Positions 10,060 to 22,200 of a DNA stretch of 64,000 bases are shown here, piece by piece (the first letter of the stretch is position 1; the number at the start of each line of letters is the position of its first letter). The DNA comes from Nageia nagi (lineage: Eukaryota; Pinophyta). The notes beneath the pieces were generated by a model. The model made no database searches, was not told where the DNA came from, and was given only the letters and a program-made list of their open reading frames with translations. The position numbers and the translations under genes were made by a program. The stretch lies in contig JBITNC010000001.1 in NCBI GenBank assembly GCA_050084985.1, positions 72,044,001 to 72,108,000 on the forward strand, read 5' to 3'.

Positions 10060-12130
10060 TTTATCCAAAACCCAGTTTGTATCTTGTTAAATATTTTTCT
10101 AGCCTTTTCTATTCTTCCACATTTTGCATACATGTCTATTAGGAAATTCAAAACCCAAATATTCAAATTACATCCACACACCCATTTTAGGTTTTATGTG
10201 TATTTTGGTAATGAAGTTTAGTTATCCCTCAATATTCTTAGGGATTTCATTAGAAAACTCATTTTTAACATATCATGTAATCATTTTAGACCATGAAATT
10301 ATGTTTTGCATCATGCATCTTGTAAAAATATTCTAGAGCCTTATATATTCTTCCACATTTTGCATATATATCTTTTAGGACATTCAAAACCCAAACATTC
10401 AAATTATAAGCACCATGTGAACACTTTTACATACCCAATTAAAGTTTTATAAGTATTTTGGTAGTGAAGTTCAATGGTCCCTCAATAGTCTTAAGGATTT
10501 TCTTTAAAAACCCATTTTATGCATATCATGCAATCATTGTAGATCTTGAAACTATGTTTGCATCATGCATCTTGTCAAATAATTCTTGAGCCTTGTGTAT
10601 TGTTTTATATTTTGCATACATATCTATTAGGGCATTCAAAACCTAAACATTCAAATTACAAGCACCATGTACACACATTTACATATCCAATTTAGGTTTT
10701 ATGAGTATTTTGGTAGTGAAGTTCTATGGTACCTCAATATTATTAGGGTTTTTCTTTGAAAACCCATTTTGTGCATATCATGCAATCATTGTAAATCATA
10801 AAACTATGTTTACATCATTCATATTATCAAACAATTCATGGGCCTTATTTATTCTTCCACATTTTTATATAAATATCTATCAATATATTCAAAACCTAAA
10901 CATTCAAATTACAAAAATCATGTAGACACATCCACACACCCAATTTAGATTTTATGAATATTTTAAAAGTGAAATTCAATGGTCCCTTGATAGTCTTAGG
11001 GATTTTCTTTAAAAACTTATTTTTTGCATATTATGCAATCACTATGGACCATGCAATTGTGTTTGCAAACCATTTTTTATGTATTACACAATTATTATGG
11101 ACCATTGAACTATGTTTACATCTTATCAAATATTTTGCATACATATGTTAGGGTTTTATTTTTCTAAATTCATTTTTCATCTTGTCGAATATTTCCTAGG
11201 TAGTGGGAACTTAGGAACCACATGTTTTTCTATGTTTGGCTAATTATTTATATATTTTTTGGTTAAGTATTTACATATAATTTCATATCATATGTGTATA
11301 CAAAATCAATAGATATTCATTTACATATTGTTCGAAACCATAATTTTCAACTACAACATATTCTTACTAGATATACTTCTTCTTTTAGTATGCATTTTTC
11401 CACCATTGTAACATCTAAAGCACACTTAGGGAGTGATAATGCATGATTAATGATACATATCAAGAATAATGTAATAAGAGTCACTCATTCTATTAAAGTA
11501 TTTACAATCCTCATCCACTAGACCCGTATGGTTGCATGCAAGTATACAAAGGTTTATAAATGCAAGTAGAACACATACAAAGGTTTATTATGCTATTAAA
11601 GTTTTGTGCTATGGTAAGACCCCTTTTATTTCTCATTCAAGGAATGAGAAACCAAAAAAAGGGTTCTTTGTAAAGTACAAAATATAGGAAATATAATGAA
11701 ATTGTGTCTCTACAACCTTTTTAGAAAATCCATTTTGTACTTTTCCTCCAATTATTGTATTCCATATGAATTTTTCCAATAGTCTTAGGGATTTTATTTG
11801 AAAACCATTTTGTACATATAGTTCAATCATTTCATACCATGAAACTATATTTGCATCATGCATATTTTCAAAGAATTATTGGGCCTTACCTATTCTTCCA
11901 CATTTTTATATACATGTTTATATGGGCACTCAAAACCCAAACATTTGAATTAGAAATACCATGTAGGCACATCTTTATACCCAATTCAAGTTTTATTATT
12001 ATTTAGTAGTGAAGTTTAATGGTCCCTCGATAGTATTAGGTATTTTTTTTTAAAACCCTTTTTGTGCATATCATGCAATCATTATAGACCATGAAATTGT
12101 GTTTGCATCATGCATCTTATCAATAAAAAA
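10060..12130 (-). pseudogene. PPR (PLS-type) protein relic, block 1
   Basis: On the minus strand one frame repeatedly gives the signatures of plant organellar RNA-binding PPR proteins: NALIDMYAK, KAQELFDKMHDANIVS, TMIA-YAQNGFSKK, and an E-motif-like FTTKILIKPKLDM-MCVHGAC. A less damaged piece at 11863-11633 gives DANIVSWYEMIELYVQNGF and NTIIGGKVQNGFSKKVVET. The segment from about 10099 to 11140 is a tandem array with a 239-253 bp period, each unit fusing an L/P motif to an E-like motif. In-frame stops fall mainly where Trp (after VS) or Gly (MIAGYA) is expected, so they are explained by G-to-A change. The block is non-functional. It follows a CACTA end, which raises the possibility of capture by the transposon. 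Confidence 0.8.
10099..11140. repeat. About 250-bp tandem units within PPR relic
   Basis: The phrase 'ccttatgtattcttccacattttgcatacatatctattaggg' recurs in variant form near 10099, 10338, 10590 and 10843 (spacing 239, 252 and 253 bp). Each copy is followed by 'cattcaaaaccnaaacattcaaattac' and later 'tttgaaaacccatttt'. A more isolated unit sits at 11884. The spacing is shorter than a normal P-L-S triplet (about 100 codons), so the array arose by duplication of a rearranged segment. Confidence 0.7.
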
Positions 12131-12509
12131 TGTAGGAAACATAATGGAGGTAGAGATATTTTCTATCTTATGAATAAATTAAGCAGATCTTCAAGTATAT
12201 CTCCTTAGTACATAGTTTTTAGATGGTTTTAATTAATTGTAATATACTTGATATGTGTTTTTTTGGGGAAATTGTAGCTTGAAAAATATGAATCATTGTA
12301 ATCAACCCATTAAAGGAAAAACAAATACATGAAAAAATATAAAAAGTAAGGAGCTTATCATAAATAATATACATGGTAATAAGTGCTTTAAATTTCATAG
12401 TTATATTCAAAAGTTATTCTTCTAGGAAAATTAGAATTGAATGTGATTTTGTTGGTGACTATGGTGTATTATAGAAACTTTGGACAATACATGGTTATGA
12501 TAATTTAAA
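12131..12509. other. AT-rich spacer between PPR and transposase relics
   Basis: Nothing recognisable was found. It holds short broken frames only and links the antisense PPR block to the plus-strand transposase relic. Confidence 0.4.
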
Positions 12510-13985
12510 ATGAGTGATAAAGTTGAAATAGATGTAGGTAATAACATAATTGGATTTAATGGTGAAAATTATTTGAATGAAGAGCCTAAAATACTTCAAA
12601 TGGTGAGCCTTTCTTTGCTTGAGGAGCCTAATGATATTTTTCCCAACATAGTTATGATGATTTTCCCAATGATGTTGATAATGCTCACCTCAATAAAAAA
12701 GCTAAGCACATTGCACAAGAAATTTCATAATAATGGTAGTTACTCATAGTTATGATTCTATATAGCATAATTATGTTTAGATGGTGCTCATGTATAGGTG
12801 TTGATGCTATGTTATCACACACATCAAAATCTAAAAGTTGAAGAAAGGTCTAAATAAAGTGGCATTTTGGGTACAAAAAAGAAATATTAGTGATCATTTC
12901 CAACATACATGGACAACCCATTGGAGATAATGCAATGATATTGTCAACTTTTTTTGGGATGGTAGGAAGCCACCTTGTACCTATCACCTGTAAATACTAT
13001 AAAGCAGTCCCTAAAGAAGTTAAAAATGATTGTGGTAAAATGGTTCAAGTAACTTAGTATCCAATAAATTACACAGTTTCCACTTTTGAATACTTATATA
13101 AATAATGCAACTAACAATATAATGGTCTTGTATAGCAAAAAGTTTTGAGAACCATTATAAGAAATGGATGATGTCCACCCTTATCAAACTATGGTGTGAT
13201 CACAAGCATCGACTTGTGAAAAATTACAATGATCCTCATGATAATGATAATGAAATAATTTGTAATTTATCATTTGATATAGAAAAGCAAAATAGGAAGA
13301 CTTTATCAAAAGCAAGAGAAACATTGACTTTAAGGCAAGAATTAGCCATTCTATAATGGTAGTTCATAGATTTTTTATATTCATATGAATTTTGATGATC
13401 ACCTTGCTCTCCATAATAAATTTATATAGTATTTTACTTTATTATACTATAGGAAATTTGGAAAAGGAATAAATAAAATATATATAATCAAACTCGTATG
13501 CAAATTGCTGGTCAAAAAGTATTTTCTCAACTAGAATATAAATTGGTATTTTAACATAATTATCCATTATATTTGATAAACATAGCTCTATCACTTGTTT
13601 TTCATATAAATTATCCTCATTTTTTTCCAACCATATACCCTTGCAAAGGAAGAAGTAACCATATGTAGAAACTCCACTATCAAGGGTATCTATGTGGATG
13701 GTAGCTCATAAGAAGGATGGGTCTTTTGTGTCACCAAAAGTTTTAGAAAAAATCATAAGTTACATTTCCTAGGAAATACTAACTTCAAACCACTATTATA
13801 TCAATTATTTTTTAACATGTTCCTAGTTAGCTATGCATTTGAGGTTCCCATAATGATGCAATATCATCTAGCTTGGTGAGCTCTATAAATCAATACATTA
13901 AGGATGATACCCTCACCAAAGTTTTAGGTCTGATAGACAGGGTTGAGTTCATGACATTGAAAAATGTGTACCATTGAATACTATA
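12510..13985 (+). pseudogene. Plant transposase_24 (Ptta/En/Spm)-like relic
   Basis: Plus-strand fragments in shifting frames follow the order of plant 'Ptta/En/Spm transposase' proteins (PF03004). An acidic N-terminal part, DDFPNDVDNAHLNKKAK, lies near 12660-12715. A core with GDNA...STFFGMVGSHLVPITCKYYKAVPKEVKND spans about 12920-13035. KKWMMSTLIKLWCDHKHRLV and YNDPHDNDNE lie at 13160-13260, KARETLTLRQELA at 13309-13353, HKKDGSFVSPK near 13707-13740, and IKDDTLTKVLG near 13900. Frameshifts and stops break it throughout. Such proteins accompany CACTA transposons, which agrees with the CACTA ends on either side. It is on the opposite strand to the PPR relic. Confidence 0.7.
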
Positions 13986-15043
13986 ATTTCTAGTGAAGGT
14001 TGTAGGGTGGAATTAAATTTAAGACTACACATTACAAATATAATGCTTGAAGAGGATATAAATCTAGATATTATATAGGGTTAGAAAGAGAGTTAAAAAT
14101 GTATGCAAGAAATTATGGTCTATATTTCATAGCTAGAGGTGTGTCAATTTTTTTATAATTTTATATTTATATTACTTATATATTTCACCCTTGAAGTTGT
14201 AATTATCCCTTGCATGTAATTACATAGGCCAATCAAGCTACCCCTGCATGTCAAAACATAAATAATAGATCAATACCTAATAACCCAACACCATCACATA
14301 TGGTATGAATATTATTTCATATTTATATGAATTTATTTAGGCTATGAATTTATATTTTTTATTAATTTTCCATGTAGGCATAGATCATGACACCAAATTC
14401 TAATTATGATGTAATGCCATGCTATCTCACTAGGGAAAATGTTGTAGTGTATGAAGGCATGGTAGTTAGTGACAAGCTTGAAGAAATGGTACATTATGAA
14501 TATTTGGGTGAAGTTTATTATTGATTCCTTGCAACTATTGCACATAGAGGGAATTTGAATTTATTTAGGGTTATGATGGGTTGAACATAATACAACAAGC
14601 TATGGGATCCTTTATTTCCTAACGAGTATCAAACATTTATTTTTTATAAATTATAACATGTAAAAAAACTTTGTTGTTATTGTAGAGCATATTTAAATAA
14701 TTAGAGGATAATTTTAGAGCATATATGAATCTTATTATGTAATTATTTATTATTTGAGGATAATTATGCAATTTTTAATCTTTTAACCTTTTACATTATC
14801 AAAAACTGATAAGTTGGAATTCTTTATCATGCTTGTACAATTAGAACAAAAGTGATAAGTTACCCTCATCCACCCTATATTTTGGAATGATGCAACTATG
14901 CCATTCCAAGAGTGGTAAGTTGGTAAAAATATGCTTGTAATACTTAACCAAATAGTATTATAATTTAAGCATTTTACAATATTGAATGTTGTGAGAGATA
15001 TCAAATGATTTTAGAATTCAAACTCTAGGGTTTATTTTCTCTT
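13986..15043. other. AT-rich remainder of CACTA region
   Basis: There is no recognisable coding sequence. Three short variants of '(a/g)tg(a/g)taagtt' occur at about 14807, 14851 and 14909 and might be subterminal repeats of a transposon end, but no terminal repeat in the facing orientation was found before the next CACTA start at 15044. Confidence 0.35.
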
Positions 15044-15384
15044 TACTATACTAAAAAGGGATTTAAGGGTCAGCAATTTGATGAATTTTTGAGGGGTAAA
15101 TTTTAAAATATCTCAATTTGAGGTATATTGGTGGCTTTAAATAACCTATATAAATAATAAGGAGGCAATTCAAAACCACCCCTCAATTTCAGCCCAAAAA
15201 AATAAATAAAAGAATGTGCAAGGAACTAAGGTAGATACTTAGAAAGTTTCAAATTTTCCTAGGAGAGAAGAGGTGAGGGGGTAGAGGAGAGGAGAGGAGA
15301 GATGAGGTGAGGAAATTATATAGTAGGTATCTTGTTAAATAATTACCATACCTTATATTATTTTTCATTTTGAAAAATGCATGT
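15044..15384 (+). mobile_element. CACTA-type transposon end, copy 2
   Basis: It starts 'tactatactaaaaaggg', which matches the start of copy 1 (9675) at 14 of 17 positions. It then parallels that copy through 'ggtcagcaatttgatg', a 'ggtgg' segment, the 'aaaaccacccctc' stretch and a purine-rich tract (15256-15312: 'gagaagaggtgaggggg...'). The sequence is cut at 15384 by the insertion of a gypsy element, and the continuation resumes at 43185, where a further purine-rich tract and then PPR relics follow, as in copy 1. Confidence 0.6.
15380..15384. repeat. Left target-site duplication of outer gypsy element
   Basis: CATGT stands immediately before the left LTR, and TATGT follows the right LTR at 43180-43184. 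The two differ by one C/T transition, as expected of an old 5-bp duplication. Confidence 0.7.
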
Positions 15385-16186
15385 TGTTGATATGTGTTTT
15401 GGTATCACCTAGGGTTTTGTCCCAAATGAAATAAATACACATAAACATTTAAGTAGAATTTATCTAAGCTAATTTACTCAAATAAACATACATGAATAAG
15501 GGAATATAATAGTACAGTAATAGAATAATGAAATTACATTGATGTTAATATGTAAAATATGCTACATGCACTAAAGAGAAAGGAATCAAGTGAAAGATAA
15601 ATACCTATGTATCCTTACATGTGTCATGGTCGAGGATATAACACATGAACTTGTTGAAGAGTAGTGACCTTGTTGTGAAAATCTTAAGGCCAATTAAAAA
15701 AGGAATACCAGTGTGGGAGTTAGTATTTGAAAGCTTATCATGGGCATATACATCGATGTAGGTGCTATCTTTCTTAAGGAATGAGGCTCACCAATAAGGA
15801 TTGATGATAATAGATATGACAACAATTTGAACTAAGCATATGATAATGAAGATGGATAATAAATATTTGTTTGATTGATAACAAGATTACAATCTTTATA
15901 GGAAGAGTTTAGAAATATCCAAGTGTAGGGTATCGACTATCAAGATGTAATCTTGACATGCCTTCCCCAAGTTAGAGATACTTATATTTATATTAGGCAT
16001 GATATCACCATTTGACCCATTGAATATTATTTGAAGTCATCCTAGTGTACCTAACTTAAAACAATAAGAATACAACCTAAGAAATATGTGATAATAAGGA
16101 TAAATATGACTAAATATGATTAAATGTGTGTGTAAAGTTGAACCTAAGTGGGACCATGTTAAGAGGACCACTTTAGGGTGTCAACA
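15385..16186 (-). repeat. 3' LTR of outer gypsy element
   Basis: This 802-bp repeat begins 'tgttgatatgtgttttggtatcacc' and ends 'agggtgtcaaca' on the plus strand. It aligns along its length with 42388-43179, including 'acatgaataa(g/t)ggaatataataat(g)cagtaatag' and 'gagaaaggaatcaagtgaaa'. Just inside it (16187-16200, read on the minus strand) is AAATGAAGGCATC followed by TGTTGAC, a degenerate polypurine-like junction. Confidence 0.85.
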
Positions 16187-17785
16187 GATGCCTTCATTTG
16201 TAAGTATAATGAAATTAAATTTGGAAATGGCATTATGCTTGCAAAGGAAGTAAAGGTAAAGAGAAGAAAAATTTGACACTTCTTGGGCTTCATTATCTGA
16301 ATCATCAAGGATTTGGTTATGTATATTTTCCCCTCTTTACCTTAGTTGTGAGATGTAATGGCTTGCATGTAGTAGAATCAACCAAGAGCAAAGAATGAAA
16401 CCTAAAAATAAGAGGCACACACTTCCAAGCACATATATGATCATTAACCCATAAAATATATAGTATTTGTAGTAAAAGTAACATCATAAAATTTCATCAC
16501 CAATGATATAGCATGTAATGGAGCAAGGATGAAATTAATATAACATGCATACATCATCTTGAGAATACTAAATATAGATATACTCAATTCTTCATTCTTA
16601 GATGCATACATAAGAAATCATGATAAATATGTGTCCACATCATCATGGAGTATAGGCCCCATTCCTAGATGGAACACATGCAATCAAAATCATATATGTT
16701 AACATAATCATGAGGTACATGTCCAATTCTTAGATACAACATATGAATGATAAGGAACTACATGGTGATGGTTAGTTGAGACCCAACCAACAAAGGTGAC
16801 TCAAAGATATGGTTTGAATATTTTCCAACCATGTTATGTGATATGTCATTCATTTTCATGAGCTACATGCCCCATTATTAGATATTAACATGAAATGTTA
16901 TCATCATCATGACGTACATAACCCATTCTTACATGTGATTTGTATGTGATGGTTAGTTGAGACCCAACCAACAAAGGTGACTCAAAATTATGATTGGTTT
17001 GAATATTTCCCAATAATGCATATGATTAAATGCAAAGTGTAGATAAGGATAGGAACACTCCTTGTATATTAACCACTATGCTGATGTGTTGTGATTCAAC
17101 CTAATTTATGGTTTTGTATCCCAACATTTGTGCTAACTTCAGCATTGGTGCTAGTGTAATAGCACTAGATGTTTGTGATGTTGAAAATGCAATGTGTATC
17201 AAGCTATATGAATCTAAAAAATATATTTTTATACTTGATGGATGTTGATATGGTTCTTGATTCTATAAAGAATGGGTTAGATATAAGAATAAATGTGCAA
17301 GGAATGCATCATTCTTTGATTAGATATTCATTCATTCCTACAAAAACTTCATTCTCCAAGTTATGTTAATCATGTATTAATTTTTAGACCACATTAAGCT
17401 AGAGGATTTATTATTTTCAAGGTAAGGATGTGAATTTTAATGAATGATAGTGGAGGCACTAGTGGCCAGCATAAGAACTAATGTTAGCATGAACACTAAG
17501 CTTTGTAGTCAATTTAGTCATCAAAATTTACAACAATGAACTCAGATATTATGATGAGATCAAACTTCATTTTTAGCAAAGTTAGAGGTATTATATGGCT
17601 ATCAATTATCATTTACCTTGTTAATTGTATCCTAATTTGATTTTAAATAGGCCCAAATTATGTTTATTTATCACTGGCACTATTATAATTTGAGCTCTAG
17701 TTAAGGAGGAGTGTGATGATCCTAGTGAGGTGAATTTGAGTGCTTTGGGTGATCTACATTACAAGGTGAGTATTTTTGTATGTGA
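16187..17785 (-). other. 3' UTR of outer element
   Basis: It has no open frame of note. It carries degenerate tandem repeats (separate entry) and leads from the 3' LTR to the point where the nested element inserted (17786-17790). Confidence 0.6.
16641..17000. repeat. Degenerate tandem repeats in 3' UTR of outer element
   Basis: A motif like 'catcatgaggtacatgccccattcttagatnnaacatatg' recurs at about 16641, 16706, 16853 and 16905. A second phrase, 'gtgatggttagttgagacccaaccaacaaaggtgactcaaa', is present twice (about 16757 and 16938). The two form a composite higher-order unit of about 180 bp. Tandem subrepeats in the 3' UTR are known for Tat-type plant elements. Confidence 0.65.
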
Positions 17786-17790
17786 ATATG
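17786..17790. repeat. Left target-site duplication of nested Tat-like element
   Basis: ATATG directly precedes the left LTR, and an exact ATATG follows the right LTR at 36149-36153. This fixes both outer ends of the nested insertion. Confidence 0.85.
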
Positions 17791-18667
17791 TGTACTACTC
17801 AAAAAAATAACCTTGTTAGCAAATAGAACAAATCATGTTACAACCAAAAATAATTCTTTTATTGAATTTTGAGTAGACCTCAATATTCATTTTACAATGA
17901 CAAATATCATGTCAATTTGTGATGTATAGTAGTGCCTTGTATAGTATGGGCTTTTTTTTCATAGTGAAGAGAGATATAGGCTCCCTTGGACTCCTCTAAA
18001 TGGGTGTATTGATGTATGCAAGTCTCCAATATGTGTCTTCAAAACTTGCAAGAAAATGTTGGTGATGATATTTGGTTACTCAGTAATTCTTTGGCTTTCT
18101 TCTAATCAAACCAACTACCATGCAACAAAAAATATTGCACACACACAAATAAGAAATATATCAAACATACCTACTCACATGGTTAAAAATTCATAAAATT
18201 ATGACATAATACAAGTATGAAAGCATAGAAAAGCATAATGCAATTACTCATTACAAGTCTAGATGTATTTTAGCAAAGCATTGTTGCATAAAACTTGGAT
18301 ATTATTCTCCTTATGAGAAGGTTTAATTTATAGAATTTTGGGGTGGCAAAAGTTACAATTTTGGAGGCACAAAATAGATAAAAAAGCTCATCTAGCCTTG
18401 TCATAGGGTTTATCCATGTGGGGAAGGCATAAGATCAAGGATGAGTCATCCAAGATCTGCTAGTTTGTTTCTTTGGGCACCCTAATTTTTCTATTTTTCT
18501 TTAATTTTTATCTTTATAGGATCACTAGTGATTGTATATTAGATGCCAATGATTAGATCAGATCATCAATGACTATCTTAGGTAATCAATGATTTAAGGG
18601 GTTTAGTAAACTTTATTATTTGTTTAAATTTTTATTCCTTTCATTTGCCTCTTTTTTTAAGTACCCA
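17791..18667 (-). repeat. 3' LTR of nested Tat-like element
   Basis: This LTR of about 877 bp starts 'tgtactactcaaaaaaataacc' on the plus strand. It shares long stretches with 35257-36148, including 'ttttattgaattttgagtagacctcaata', 'ttgtgatgtatartagtgcc' and 'ggctcccttgga'. The inner end near 18667 ('ttttttaagtaccca') is more diverged than its partner ('tttttaggtgtctaca'), so that limit is uncertain by some bases. Confidence 0.85.
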
Positions 18668-20289
18668 AAATTTTATAGGTGGGGATTATTTCAAAAAACC
18701 AAGCCTATCTGAGAGGGGGTGTAATCAAGTTTTGGACTTTTATTTTGACCTTAGGTAAAGACTTTGAATTAAATTATCCTCTATGAATAAGCTAAATTTG
18801 AATGATTAGATTATGACTAAATTCATTTTTTGTTCCTTTGCATTTGACATGTTTTGAAAGTAATAGAGGTTGTAATGCAAGGTGTAACTTAGGAAGTAAT
18901 CACTATACCATGTGCTATGTTGGTGGGATACAAATGAAGTCTTATCCATTAGGTGTATTCCATAGCTGGCATGTGATAAAGAATATCCCTCATAAATATA
19001 ATAATTTAATCATTTTACTCTTATCCTAGTAGGTAGGTTACTTGATGATCTTGTATAAAAGTTCATCCAACAATTTTAATCATATCCAAATGCATTATTC
19101 TTTTCTCTATTAAAAAAAGAGTTATTTTTCAAATTTAGAGTTACTCAAAAGTTTTGGGTTTTTTCAAAGCCTTTGGCTTAGACCAAGTCAACAAGCAAAA
19201 AACTCATTTTCATTTTGTCTTTGACATATTTTTTAGTTTTTAGGGTTTTATATATATTTTAATTTTAAGGATTTTTAATTATTTATGTATTATTTTTTGT
19301 GTTTTATAATGTAAGGTTTCTAAAATGATATTCTTGATGTGCAAAATCCTTGAGTGTAAGTATTTTGTCTAGATTTTGCATTATTTCATTAGGAATCTAA
19401 ATTGAATTTTAAATAAGGAACATAGCTCAGGTTTTTATGTATTTTTAACTTTGGTTGATTATTGTTGGTTGTATAAAAGGATACAAAAAGTGTTACAAAT
19501 GTTTTTAATTATCCTATCTTATTTTGAACTTTCTCATTAATATTTACAGTTAATCATAGGTCTAAAGAATTTTTGACATATTTTGAAACTTTTCAAGTTT
19601 TTAAATTTTTAAGGTTTTTTCAAGTTTAATAGAAATCATTGGTAAGTGCATGGGAAGGAGCTCAATTATTTTTCTTGTCAAAATACTTAAAAATATTACA
19701 TTGAAAGAGGACCTTTTATATAGTTTTTCAAATCCTCTTAATCACTAGCAATCCCTTTTAGAATGCTAACAATCTTTATGGATCATTAGAGCCTGATATA
19801 AAATTCCTAACTTTCAACTATGTGGAGGAATAAAAAAGAAAAAGTTTTGTTGTCATTTTCTTATTTGTCTTTTGTGCTTAGTCAAAGCTTTGTTGCCTCT
19901 CTACCCCACAAGTTGAGTTTTGACCCTACATTTGCTCTTCTCATCATTGATTGGAGCTAGTATGCTTCCACAAGGATGCTCAATGACACATAAGAAGCCA
20001 ATGAGGGAAGAGGTAGGTTTTCAAAAAAACTCCTTTCAAGTTTTTACTTAATGCATTAATTTTGATCATTAAATAATAAAGTAAAGATAATAGGAATGAT
20101 TTTTTAATCAATTTAGTCCATTTGGAATTTATAATTTTTTCATTTTTTGTAATATTTTGAATTTTTCAAAACCCTTGATCATGATCACTGACCAAGGCCA
20201 AGGGTTTGTAGAAATGTTAGTGATCAGCCTCAATCATTGGTTATTATGAAAATATTATCCTCGATAAACAATGATCATACTTAAAGTAA
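18668..20289 (-). other. 3' UTR region of nested element
   Basis: AT-rich sequence without any recognisable frame. The purine tract expected next to the 3' LTR is not evident, probably through mutation. Confidence 0.5.
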
Positions 20290-22200
20290 ATTTTAATTTA
20301 ATTATTACATAGTGTGGGTTTCAAGGTGGGGCCCTTTATGGATCATATTCATTAGGATTACCCATTATTGGCATCCTTATTAGAGAGATGGGACTCTTTA
20401 ATTGGTACTTTCCATCTTCCTACTAGGGAGATGACTATTACAGTGGAGGATATCTATCATTTGTATCATATATTAATTCAAGGGTAGCAAATTCATCATG
20501 TTATAAATTGAGAGTCAATGCATCTTGATATTATTGCTATTTATGGAGTAGATGCAATTGATAAAGTTTAGGTGACATGTTTTTAGGTAGCTTCCTATAC
20601 TTTAGGTACTAGAAGAATGATCACTAAGGACTTCTAAGAGCTTACTACTTGATGGGCCTCATCCAATGCTATGCACTTTTAGACATGAGTAGTGATCAAT
20701 TTCCTTGGTTGTTGTTACATGTAGTGGTTGATATGCTTCAACATGGTACTATTTATGCTTGGGCTCCTACTCTCCTAGCATAGATATATAGGAAGCTATT
20801 CTTTTATTCATTAGGTGAAATATCCTCTATCAGTTACTATCACTCTATAGGATTGGGCATATGAACATATCCACATGGCTTATCCTCATGGACTCCTAGT
20901 TCCTAGTTTTGAGACATACTTTCCATGTTCAATTGGTATTTTATGATGGATAGATGGATTTTATTCATGCCTGGCTAATGGTTTTCATTGCGATATGGCA
21001 TATTATTAGTATTTATTATCACACTTGGTGCTTGGCCAAGTGAGGTTTAGACCTTACCATTCCTATCCAAACTAGGATGAGCTTGTTGCCTAACTTGTTG
21101 GTATTAGATAGGTGAGAATTCTTAGGGGGAGGAGGATAAATTTCATGGATTACTTTTACTTTAAGCATGTGTGACTCTAGTTTAGTATTATGTAGGACAT
21201 TCCACCAACTCTTATTTGATTCTTCAAAGAGGATGAAGTACTTATTGAAGGCATCCAATGACTTGTGTATGCATAGCCTAACCCAACATAGAAGGATCCC
21301 TTGGTTGAGGATACTAAGTTTGATGATGTAGGAGCCACCAAGGAGTTCTTGGCATGGTGGCAGGTTGAGATAGAGGGGGATGCCAAAGAGGGTGGGTTTT
21401 CATGTACATTGGTGAGTTGATGAGCCATACATAGTATCTAAAGCTAGAGAGATAGCTAAGGATGAGCCTATAAGGAAGTAGGTTGAGGAGCAGGTGGCCA
21501 ATGAGCTAGGAGACATAGCTAGTTAGGGTGAGGAGGTTGATAAAGGTACAATAGATAGTGGGGAGAGAGGAGGTCAATATCCTCCTCTATAGGTACCTAG
21601 AATTGATGCACTCTTAGGTGATATCTACAAGTTGAGGTATCAGGTGTCTCATCTTAACACTTGCATGTACTATTATCAAGCTGAGATAGATAAATATCAT
21701 CAAGAGAGGGATGAGTCCTAAGCTTCTTCATAGGCTAGAGGAACTAGTACATCCATAAGGGGGTATAGCCAACCATCAATGTTCATTTAGGGTATTCTTC
21801 ATTAGAAGGATTATTATTCTTCTATTTTTCAAACATGGTTGACTAGAGTACCATTGTATGTTCTTGGTATTTTATATCTCATCATTTCCATTTCATATGT
21901 TCCTATGGATATTTCAACTTATCAAGCAATCAATGGAGTCTAATGGATTGCTAGTACATAGGGTAGGGTTGTTAGACCTAATACATCACATAATTGTAGT
22001 GAGATAGGTGGGGTTTTGCTATAGCATCCAATGGGATCACTTGAGATATGTAGAGTGAATCAGGCTACGAGTACTATAGGTTCAATGGGTACTACCCATC
22101 TAGGATAAGGCAAAGTTGGTAGTCTAATAAATGGTAGGGGGGTTAGCTCATGAGGATACCCTAATGAATGGATCATGTGCTTGTTATATTTTATGTTAGA
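20290..22200 (+). pseudogene. Plant mobile domain-like ORF, antisense to pol of nested element
   Basis: Plus-strand fragments in shifting frames give PMD (PF10536)-like phrases in order: GTFHLPTREMTITVEDIYHL near 20400, then LLRAYYLMGLIQCYALLDMS near 20630, a LQHGTIYAWAPTLLA segment near 20740, and DWAYEHIHMAYPHGLLVPSF near 20850. Later come a V-FRPYHSYPN segment near 21050, FMDYFYFKHV near 21150, and a tail with YYQAEIDKYHQERDES near 21680. The 'TFHLP..EMTIT.ED.Y' start is the clearest family signature. Many stops and at least two frameshifts break it. In Tat-type gypsy elements, extra ORFs antisense to pol between integrase and the 3' LTR are known; their role is not. Its strand and location fit exactly. 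Confidence 0.65.

Noticed and set aside
10124-11151. Three plus-strand frames of 65-74 codons in the 10-11 kb region
   Set aside because: They are mirror frames of the PPR relic, whose coding strand is minus.
21177-21428. 83-codon and 79-codon minus-strand frames at 21.0-21.4 kb
   Set aside because: They are antisense shadows of the plus-strand PMD-like relic, which has recognisable phrases across the same bases.
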